NCBI RefSeq assembly: GCF_009864005.1
Contig: NZ_WEZQ01000006.1
Coordinates: 61,467 to 125,466 of the forward strand
Length of the DNA stretch: 64,000 nucleotides
DNA from: Furfurilactobacillus milii
GTDB lineage: Bacteria; Bacillota; Bacilli; Lactobacillales; Lactobacillaceae
Direction: 5' to 3'
A program made the position numbers and the translations under genes. The notes beneath the pieces were generated by a model. The model was not told the origin of the DNA. It ran no database searches and worked only from the letters and a program-made list of their open reading frames with translations. This document shows, piece by piece, positions 57,884 to 64,000 of this stretch. The first letter of the stretch is position 1. Every line of letters begins with the position of its first letter.

Positions 57884-58762
57884 TTACTTAAGCACCTTTA
57901 AATCGTTAATGAATTGCCGCTGCATAGCGTTGGGCACGAATCCTTGACGATAAGCGAGTGAAATATTAAAGCGTTCTGTTAATGCATCTGAAATTTCAAG
58001 TGCGACGACCTCATCTCCCGCTTTAATGGCATCACTGACTAAGATACTGACCCCTAAGTTTTCCGCCACTAGTCCCTTTATCAAATTAATATCAGGCGAC
58101 TTATAAATCACGTTTGGCTTAAAACCGGCAGCCTTCGAGTAAGCAGTTAACGCCGCTGAGTGAATAAAATTATCATTCAACGTAACGAAACGTTCACTGA
58201 CTAGTTCATGAAAACTTATGTGTTTGCGTTGCGCCAGTGGATGCTGGTTGCTCACAATGACATGAAAAGGACGGTCTGCTAATAATTGCGTGTGCAAAAG
58301 GTCGTTTGGCAACGGCTGGATCGATTCAAGTAACGCAATGTCGATATCACCATTCTGTAACTCCTTTAATAATTGATCAGAACCGGCCTCCCGCGTGCGA
58401 ATATGGCTGAGGATACCGTCTGCCATTAGTTTGCCTGCCAACCTAGGAAAATAGACCGTCCCGATAATCGGTGGCAGACCAAACCGAATGGTCGTGGCCT
58501 TTGATTGAACAATCTCTTGCTGAGTTAATGCCAGATTCTGCAAAATAAGCTTTGCACGCCGCTGTAAAATTTCTCCCGCTGGTGTTAAATGGGCCTGTGC
58601 GTGTGTCCGATCCCGCTGAATCAGCGTATCGCCAAATTCCGTTTCCAAACGTTTAATCGCCAACGTGATGGTCGGCTGACTGACGTGAAACTGTGTTGCG
58701 GCGGCCGAAAAGTTTTGCCGTTCCGCTACAGCCATAAAGTATTCCAAATCACGTGTGTTCAT
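57884..58762 (-). CDS. mleR: LysR-family regulator of the malolactic enzyme
   Basis: A 292-residue LysR regulator. The N-terminal HTH reads [37 protein letters not shown] in consecutive segments, and residues about 90-290 form the effector domain. It is divergent from the malolactic enzyme gene over a 106-base region holding a perfect 17-base inverted repeat, the arrangement of mleR in lactic acid bacteria where L-malate activates transcription. The ATG at 58762 is preferred since GGAG lies 9 bases upstream; a start at 58777 is possible. Confidence 0.9.
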   Translation of the reverse strand: MNTRDLEYFMAVAERQNFSAAATQFHVSQPTITLAIKRLETEFGDTLIQRDRTHAQAHLTPAGEILQRRAKLILQNLALTQQEIVQSKATTIRFGLPPIIGTVYFPRLAGKLMADGILSHIRTREAGSDQLLKELQNGDIDIALLESIQPLPNDLLHTQLLADRPFHVIVSNQHPLAQRKHISFHELVSERFVTLNDNFIHSAALTAYSKAAGFKPNVIYKSPDINLIKGLVAENLGVSILVSDAIKAGDEVVALEISDALTERFNISLAYRQGFVPNAMQRQFINDLKVLK

Positions 58763-58793
58763 TTCCAAAATCTCCATATTGTCATTATTTATA

Positions 58794-58810
58794 TCAAACA
58801 GACTGTTTGA
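58794..58810. promoter_or_regulatory. MleR operator candidate
   Basis: TCAAACAGACTGTTTGA is a perfect inverted repeat around a central A and has the T-N11-A form of LysR sites. It lies between the divergent mleR and malolactic enzyme genes, near a TATAAC -10 candidate of the latter. Confidence 0.7.
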
Positions 58811-58868
58811 CTATGATTATAACAGGGTTGTATCTTTAATCTATCAAAACGTCCATGGAGGCATTAAT

Positions 58869-60518
58869 ATGAAAATGACACCAACTGAAATTTTAGAAGA
58901 CCCATTTTTAAACAAGGGCACTGCATTTACTGACGCCGAGCGCCGCGAATTTGGTCTGATCGGTTTATTACCACCACGCGTCCAAACCATGGAGAATCAA
59001 TTAGCTCGTGTCTACGCCCAGTATCAGGCCAAATCCACCATGCTGGATAAGCGGCTGTATTTGATGAATTTGTTCAATGAAAACCGGATTCTCTTCTATA
59101 AGCTGTTCAGTCAACATGTCGTTGAATTTATGCCCGTCGTTTACGATCCAACCATTGCTGAAACGATTGAAAATTACAGTGAGTTATTCTTAAGTTCACA
59201 ATATGCTGCCTTCCTTTCCATCGATGACCCCGATGACATGGCCACAACATTAAAAAACGTGGCCGGCGATCGTGACATTCAACTGGTTGTTGTCACTGAT
59301 GGTGAAGGCATTCTCGGAATCGGTGACTGGGGTGTTCAGGGTGTCGATATTTCTGTCGGTAAACTGATGGTTTACACCGCGGCGGCTGGAATTGACCCAC
59401 GCAAAGTGTTACCCGTTGTTCTCGACACTGGCACTAACAACGAATCATTGCTGAACGACCCTCTGTATCTTGGTAATCATCACAAACGTGTCGAAGGCGA
59501 CAAGTATTACCAATTCGTCGATCAGTTTGTGACCACTGCTGAATCACTCTTCTCGAATATGTACCTTCACTTTGAAGACTTTGGTCGCAATAATGCCGCT
59601 AAAATTTTGCAGAAGTATCAGCGTCAATACGTTACCTTCAACGATGACATTCAAGGCACTGGTATTATTACCCTCGCTGGTATCCTCGGCGCATTGAACA
59701 TTTCTAAGCAAAAATTGACCGACCAAACCTACCTGACGTTTGGTGCAGGATCCGCCGGTGCCGGCATTGCCAAACGGATTTTTGATGAGATGGTCGAACA
59801 GGGGCTGAGTGCCGACGAAGCACGCAAACACTTCTACATGGTCGACAAACAGGGGCTGCTGTTTGATGACATGGCTGACCTCACTCCCGAACAACGGCCG
59901 TTTGCCCGTCAACGAAGTGAATTTACAAACGCAGATGAGCTGACCAGTTTAGCCGCTGTCGTTGACGCTATCCACCCGACAATTCTGGTGGGCACATCAA
60001 CTCAACCAGGTACTTTCACTGAGGATATCGTTCGCAACATGGCCGCTCACACGGAACGCCCCATCATTTTCCCACTGTCCAATCCAACCAAGTTAGCTGA
60101 AGCTTCTGCTGATGACCTCATCAAGTGGACCGATGGCCGCGGTTTGATTGCGACGGGGATTCCGGCTCACGATGTTGACTATAACGGTATCACTTATAAA
60201 ATTGGTCAGGCCAACAACGCACTGGTTTACCCTGGCTTAGGTCTTGGCACCATCGCCGCTTCCGCCAAAGTGCTAAATGACACGATGATCAGTAAGGCCG
60301 CCCACTCACTCGGCGGCATCATTGATGTGAACGAACCTGGCGCGGCAGTATTGCCACCTGTTGAAAAACTTAACGTCTTTTCCGAAACGGTTGCTGAAGC
60401 CGTGGCTCAAAGCGCTGTCGATCAAGGTTTGAACGAAAAACCAATTGACGACGTGAAGGCTGCTGTTCTTAACACAAAGTGGACACCAGAATATACCAAA
60501 CTGAATTTAGACGACTAA
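58869..60518 (+). CDS. mleA: Malolactic enzyme
   Basis: A 549-residue enzyme that decarboxylates L-malate to L-lactate with bound NAD and Mn2+. It has the malic-enzyme family segments [36 protein letters not shown] and the Rossmann [12 protein letters not shown], and the length and [15 protein letters not shown] N-terminus fit MleA/MleS rather than NAD-malic enzymes of other groups. The ATG at 58869 follows GGAGGC. The usual malate permease gene mleP is not downstream; a strong terminator follows instead. Confidence 0.93.
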   Translation: MKMTPTEILEDPFLNKGTAFTDAERREFGLIGLLPPRVQTMENQLARVYAQYQAKSTMLDKRLYLMNLFNENRILFYKLFSQHVVEFMPVVYDPTIAETIENYSELFLSSQYAAFLSIDDPDDMATTLKNVAGDRDIQLVVVTDGEGILGIGDWGVQGVDISVGKLMVYTAAAGIDPRKVLPVVLDTGTNNESLLNDPLYLGNHHKRVEGDKYYQFVDQFVTTAESLFSNMYLHFEDFGRNNAAKILQKYQRQYVTFNDDIQGTGIITLAGILGALNISKQKLTDQTYLTFGAGSAGAGIAKRIFDEMVEQGLSADEARKHFYMVDKQGLLFDDMADLTPEQRPFARQRSEFTNADELTSLAAVVDAIHPTILVGTSTQPGTFTEDIVRNMAAHTERPIIFPLSNPTKLAEASADDLIKWTDGRGLIATGIPAHDVDYNGITYKIGQANNALVYPGLGLGTIAASAKVLNDTMISKAAHSLGGIIDVNEPGAAVLPPVEKLNVFSETVAEAVAQSAVDQGLNEKPIDDVKAAVLNTKWTPEYTKLNLDD

Positions 60519-60568
60519 GTTCCAACTTGTGGTTCTAGACTAATCGACGTTGCCACTTTATCGAAAGC

Positions 60569-60626
60569 AAACCATTCACAATCCCCCGACATTAACTGGC
60601 GAGCGATTGTGAATGGTTTTTATTTT
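60569..60626 (+). terminator. Terminator after the malolactic enzyme gene
   Basis: AACCATTCACAATC and GATTGTGAATGGTT arms followed by TTTATTTTT. Confidence 0.88.
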
Positions 60627-60799
60627 TGAGGCAATTCAATGCCGATATCCCTGTAGCTTACACAAATAACGGTGAGTGCCAGCCATTCATAAATAAACTG
60701 TTTTCTTTGGCACATCACCAATAATCACCTATCATAAATTTACTAATTGCACATCCAGACTGTTTCGACTAGAATTCAAGGTGAATAGAGGAGATCGCC

Positions 60800-60922
60800 A
60801 TGGATAAAGTTAAATTGCAACGCGCCTTGTGGTATGTCGCTGGGGGCGTCCTAGGATTAGGGTTGCTAACAATGCTTATCGAAGCAATTCACATGATGTG
60901 GGTTGTCATGTTTGAAATGTGA
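60800..60922 (+). CDS. Single-span membrane micro-protein, 40 residues
   Basis: The reading frame gives MDKVKLQRALWYVAGG, then a hydrophobic stretch VLGLGLLTMLIEAIHMMW and a short tail ending FEM. AGAGGAGATCGCC provides a ribosome site at ideal spacing. A terminator follows 6 bases after the stop, so this looks like a complete single-gene unit. No family is recognised. The positive N-terminus followed by one membrane span suggests a small membrane-associated regulator or toxin-like peptide; function is unknown. Confidence 0.72.
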   Translation: MDKVKLQRALWYVAGGVLGLGLLTMLIEAIHMMWVVMFEM

Positions 60923-60928
60923 GTTTGT

Positions 60929-60992
60929 AAAAAATACGTTGACGTTTGGTTAACCATCCAACAGATGGCAATTAAACGTCAACGTATTTTTT
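60929..60992 (+). terminator. Terminator after the micro-protein gene
   Basis: AAAAAATACGTTGACGTTT and AAACGTCAACGTATTTTTT arms around a 26-base loop that contains a weaker hairpin. The 105 bases to the next gene hold nothing recognisable. Confidence 0.85.
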
Positions 60993-61098
60993 ATTTTATG
61001 CAATAATTGAAAAAATCGATTTCGTTAACAAATGCCTTTGTTAATTGGGTTTAGCTACTTTTCATTAACAATAACCGGTTAACTTTATACAGATGCTT

Positions 61099-61896
61099 TT
61101 AAAACAGAAATTGTGCCGTTTGCCAAACGACTTCCGGATTAGACCGTAACGCTGAGTGCTGCACAGACAATATATCCCCGTTAATAATGTGCTGCTGATA
61201 CGTTTGAACATATTGCGCTGCAAGTGGTCGCAATGCCTTTACACCAGCAACTGACACTTCTGTATCCGTGCGTAATCCCCACACATTACCGCCAATAGCC
61301 AAAATCTTCAGGTCACGTGGCAGGTCGGCCGCCCGCTTGAGATAACGGTTATACCTGTGAGCAATGGAAGTATTGCTGTTGATTGTTGCAAACGGACTAG
61401 CGATGGCGACCCAATGACGGACTTGCGGTTGTGCGTCAGCGTGATTGGTAACCAGATAACTATATGCAACGCCACCACCCATCGAATGTGTTACAAAATT
61501 AACCTCGGTAATGTGCTGTCGAGTCCGCAATTCATGCATGATTTTAGGCAATAATCTGATTTGAACAGCTGGATCGCGATTGTCCGCAAACGCCAATTGA
61601 ATCAGATAATTAGTTGAGGGCCGTTGGTCACCAGAAAAGCTTAATTGGCCGCGATGGTTTATGCGAACCAGCTCGCGATGGCTAGCAATCCCTGCCCGTT
61701 GCCAATGCGTCGTCATCTGGTCAAAAGCCTTGGCGTTTGAACCATATCCACCGATAAACACTGTGGCTGTGTGGGTCTGTCTTGCATGAAGTGTCGATAA
61801 ACGGTGTTGATACAAAAGACTGTGCCCGGCATCCCACCCCACAAATCCGAGCAATAAAAGACTAACAATCAGTAAAACCTTGGTACGTCGCTTCAT
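61099..61896 (-). CDS. DUF915-type alpha/beta hydrolase, membrane-anchored
   Basis: A 265-residue alpha/beta hydrolase. Residues 7-25 form an N-terminal membrane anchor or signal (VLLIVSLLLLGFVGW). The fold start TATVFIGGYGSNAKAFDQM and the nucleophile Ser138 in THSMGGGVAYS are visible, and a late His in VQHSALRSNPEV would complete the triad. The family is common in lactobacilli, and members are surface lipase- or esterase-like proteins of unknown substrate. Divergent from the TetR regulator over about 165 bases. Confidence 0.85.
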   Translation of the reverse strand: MKRRTKVLLIVSLLLLGFVGWDAGHSLLYQHRLSTLHARQTHTATVFIGGYGSNAKAFDQMTTHWQRAGIASHRELVRINHRGQLSFSGDQRPSTNYLIQLAFADNRDPAVQIRLLPKIMHELRTRQHITEVNFVTHSMGGGVAYSYLVTNHADAQPQVRHWVAIASPFATINSNTSIAHRYNRYLKRAADLPRDLKILAIGGNVWGLRTDTEVSVAGVKALRPLAAQYVQTYQQHIINGDILSVQHSALRSNPEVVWQTAQFLF

Positions 61897-62061
61897 AATT
61901 CATTCGCCACTTTTCTAATTGGCATCATTATAGACTGTTTTCTTGTAATGGATGAAACAAAAAGAACATTTTTATTCGTTTTTGTACACTTTTTTTAGAA
62001 TGGTGCTATACTCGTCCACAATTATGAAGGATTTTAGCTGGGATTGGAAAGGAAGCGTATC

Positions 62062-62703
62062 ATGGCCAAAACTTCAAAGCGAACCGACATGTTACACCAT
62101 CTTATAAGCTACATGAACATTAACGGATTTTCGGACCTGCGAATGGACGATATTATCCGGATTGCACATGCAAGCCGCACAACCGTTTACCGTTACTTCT
62201 CGTCAAAAGATGATGTTATGACAGCTGTGATTACAGAGTATTGTGACTTCATCGACGACTTACAACTGCCCACCGCTAATAACGATCAAACGGCCATGCT
62301 CATCGGCCTTAATGAATTGATTAAGGCTCAGCTACTGTTTGAAAGTAGCTTGTCGCGCCGCTTTCGCCGAGAGCTAACGACTGAGTATCCCCAATTATCT
62401 TCAACACTAAATGCTGCGATTGAAAAATTTGACCAACAACAGCGCCAATTTTACACGCACGGTCAGACACTGAATTTATTTAATCAGGCCAACCCAACGC
62501 TCTGGCTGTTGGCGGATCACGAAATGATTCCCACGCTACTCGATGAACATTATCTTGTCACCCATTCATTGACCGCACGACAAGCACTAATTGACTACGT
62601 AAACTTTAAATGCCAACAAGTGGTGCGTCCTGAATACCAAGAACAAATGAGCGTAAGTGACTTAGATCCCACTATCGACAAACTTCTCCAATCGCGGCCT
62701 TAA
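62062..62703 (+). CDS. TetR-family transcriptional regulator
   Basis: A 213-residue regulator. Residues about 10-55 are the helix-turn-helix (GFSDLRMDDIIRIAHASRTTVYRYFSSKDDVM in consecutive positions); the rest is helical ligand domain. The ATG at 62062 follows AAAGGAAG. The HIT gene starts 16 bases after its stop, so the two are probably co-transcribed. Targets are unknown; the divergent hydrolase gene is a candidate. Confidence 0.88.
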   Translation: MAKTSKRTDMLHHLISYMNINGFSDLRMDDIIRIAHASRTTVYRYFSSKDDVMTAVITEYCDFIDDLQLPTANNDQTAMLIGLNELIKAQLLFESSLSRRFRRELTTEYPQLSSTLNAAIEKFDQQQRQFYTHGQTLNLFNQANPTLWLLADHEMIPTLLDEHYLVTHSLTARQALIDYVNFKCQQVVRPEYQEQMSVSDLDPTIDKLLQSRP

Positions 62704-62719
62704 AGGAGGCGTACTTTCT

Positions 62720-63043
62720 ATGACTACATCTAAACAAACTAATTGTCCATTTTGCGACAAGCCAGCTAACGAAATTTTATTATCAAATGATCTGGCGGTC
62801 GCTTTTAATGACATTCATCCAATGGCTCCCGGTCATATGTTAATTGTGCCGCGGCGGCATTGCCAAACCTTGTTTGACGCCACACCAGAGGAACAACATG
62901 CCATGATGGATTTACTATCACAGGCCAAACAATCACTCGATGCGCAACTACATCCCCGCGGTTATCAGGTTTTTAGTCATGCCGGCCAAATCGCGGGTCA
63001 ACGAGTTGATCACGCTCACATTCACCTTCTGCCCGTTGCGTAA
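62720..63043 (+). CDS. HIT-family nucleotide-binding hydrolase
   Basis: A 107-residue histidine triad protein. The catalytic HxHxH triad is HAHIHLLP at the C-terminus, and CPFC at the N-terminus gives a partial zinc site. GHMLIVPRRHC is the family's central segment. It is somewhat shorter than typical HIT proteins (about 130-140 residues) because it ends right after the triad. Likely hydrolyses adenosine phosphoramidate-like nucleotides. AAAGGAGG precedes the start. Confidence 0.9.
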   Translation: MTTSKQTNCPFCDKPANEILLSNDLAVAFNDIHPMAPGHMLIVPRRHCQTLFDATPEEQHAMMDLLSQAKQSLDAQLHPRGYQVFSHAGQIAGQRVDHAHIHLLPVA

Positions 63044-63112
63044 ACGTTATCCTCATTACATCCTTCATAATTGACCGTTTATTAATAAAAAATGTTATCG
63101 AGGTCCTCAGTC

Positions 63113-63859
63113 ATGTTTAATGCTTTAACGCATCATCAATCAGCAAACTTTGACGAACAAATCAATCAGTTAGCTCAGCTCATTTCAAATTCACATCACA
63201 CCATTGCGTTAACAGGTGCCGGCATCTCCGTGGCCAGTGGCATTCCCGACTTGGAACAATTGAGTGGCGGTACGACAGGTTCACTTTCATCTGAAAGTTA
63301 CCTTGAAGCACACCCCGATGATTTTTATCGTCAATTTCATCAGTTGTTTATTGATCCGATTTTTAATGTCGGCCCGACCGCTGCTCATAAATTTTTAGCT
63401 CAGCTTGAACACCATCAACTGTTAGACGGTGTGATTACGACTAATGTCGATTATCTTCATGAGCGTGCTGGCAGTCGCAATACCGCCAACATTTGGAGTA
63501 GTTTGAACATTAATCACTGTGTGCAGTGTGGTCGCATTTATCCCCTCGAAATTTTGCGTGATCCAGTACCGCATTGTCCAAACTGTAGTGGCATTATTTC
63601 ACCAGATCCCATATTCCGCAATATCGCGACTGTGCCTGCAGAACGCGAACGTGCTGATTTATGGACAAACACCGCTGACCTAGTCCTAGTCACTGGCGCT
63701 AACGGATACTACGACCATGTTGAAAATCGCTCAACCCTAGTTGACATCAATCCCGCCCAAACGGAATTCGATGATCGGGCCACTTTAGTAATTCGGGCGA
63801 CAGCCGACAAAACGTTTACTGCACTAGCGGGTAAACTAAACCTGCTATCACAACCGTGA
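63113..63859 (+). CDS. Sir2-like NAD-dependent protein with altered active site
   Basis: A 248-residue sirtuin fold. The NAD-binding GAGISVASGIPD (residues 35-46), TTNVDYLHERAG (109-120), and zinc cysteines CVQC (136-139) and CPNC (155-158) are present. The catalytic His expected in the HGS motif just before the first zinc cysteines is missing: the text reads NIWSSLN with Trp128-Ser129 there. Sirtuins that act as ADP-ribosyltransferases (SirTM) also deviate at this position, so deacetylase activity should not be assumed. The ATG at 63113 follows GAGGT; an earlier ATG at 63092 has no ribosome site. Confidence 0.82.
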   Translation: MFNALTHHQSANFDEQINQLAQLISNSHHTIALTGAGISVASGIPDLEQLSGGTTGSLSSESYLEAHPDDFYRQFHQLFIDPIFNVGPTAAHKFLAQLEHHQLLDGVITTNVDYLHERAGSRNTANIWSSLNINHCVQCGRIYPLEILRDPVPHCPNCSGIISPDPIFRNIATVPAERERADLWTNTADLVLVTGANGYYDHVENRSTLVDINPAQTEFDDRATLVIRATADKTFTALAGKLNLLSQP

Positions 63860-63901
63860 CGAAATAATACAAAAGAATTGAGATGACTAGTATGTTCAAT
63901 G

Positions 63902-64000
63902 GGTAGATTGCAAATTTGATCCGAATTTTTTGACAAATTAGTCAGCATCACTTGGTAAGGTGTTTGCCAGTTAAGTACTTTAAGGGGGCGTTGGTTAATT
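63902..64000 (-). mobile_element. IS30-family element, transposase C-terminal end (cut by window edge)
   Basis: Begins with the terminal repeat GGTAGATTGCAAATTTG and reads, on the minus strand, NQRPLKVLNWQTPYQVMLTN and a few further residues, the end of an IS30-type transposase (NxRPRKxLxWxTP signature). All 99 visible bases match the left part of the element at 12300. Whether this copy is full length cannot be seen. Confidence 0.85.

Noticed and set aside
1..64000. Prophage or conjugative element
   Set aside because: No integrase, structural, terminase, relaxase or T4SS genes; only IS30-type sequences are seen.
1..64000. tRNA, rRNA or riboswitch genes
   Set aside because: I found no cloverleaf, rRNA segment or recognisable riboswitch core in the intergenic regions; a covariance search was not possible.

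Overview
The window reads as a low-GC lactic acid bacterium of the family Lactobacillaceae, probably a plant-associated lactobacillus. The evidence is a malolactic enzyme with its LysR regulator, CcpA-type cre sites (TGWAANCGNTNWCA) in front of sugar operons, two giant KxYKxGKxW/LPxTxE surface proteins, and an L-arabinose/arabinan locus of the kind known from lactobacilli. Species cannot be fixed from the sequence alone.

Region 1 (1-20.9 kb) is an arabinose and arabino-oligosaccharide utilisation island: araD (cut by the left edge), araB, an AraE-type permease, araR, aldose 1-epimerase, an ArsR-type fusion regulator, a GH43 arabinofuranosidase with a LacY-type oligosaccharide permease, a large putative glycan-active protein, an AraC regulator split by a small IS-derived element, a GPH symporter with a GH51 arabinofuranosidase, and an AraC regulator with a GH42 enzyme and an MFS permease. 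A perfect 16-bp palindrome (ATTTATTCGAATAAAT) and its core recur in front of the araR-associated genes and are the likely AraR operators. cre sites precede most transcription units. No glycosidase has a signal peptide, so oligosaccharides are presumably imported and cut inside the cell.

Region 2 (20.9-29.7 kb) is a nucleoside-related operon read on the minus strand: PsuK-like PfkB kinase, TrpF-like TIM barrel, YczE-like membrane protein, iron alcohol dehydrogenase, NupC-type transporter, small membrane protein, nucleoside hydrolase. Upstream is a second PsuK-like protein that carries an N-terminal winged helix and has lost the catalytic Asp (GAGA instead of GAGD), so it looks like a kinase converted to a sensor-regulator. 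No psuG is present. rdgB and a HAD phosphatase follow upstream.

Region 3 (29.8-57.3 kb) is a surface glycoprotein island, all on the minus strand. A two-gene module, giant Ser/Thr/Ala-rich adhesin plus coiled-coil protein with a GtfB-like C-terminal domain, occurs twice in tandem and is followed by gtfA and a short gtfB-like gene. A double hairpin with compensatory base changes lies between adhesin and coiled-coil gene in both copies. The upstream adhesin is broken by a frameshift. No secA2, secY2 or asp genes are in the window.

Region 4 (57.8-64 kb) holds mleR, the malolactic enzyme gene, a 40-codon membrane micro-ORF, a DUF915-type hydrolase, a TetR regulator, a HIT protein and a Sir2-like protein lacking the usual catalytic His. 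It ends in an IS30-family element whose end is identical to one end of the element that disrupts the AraC gene at 12.3 kb.
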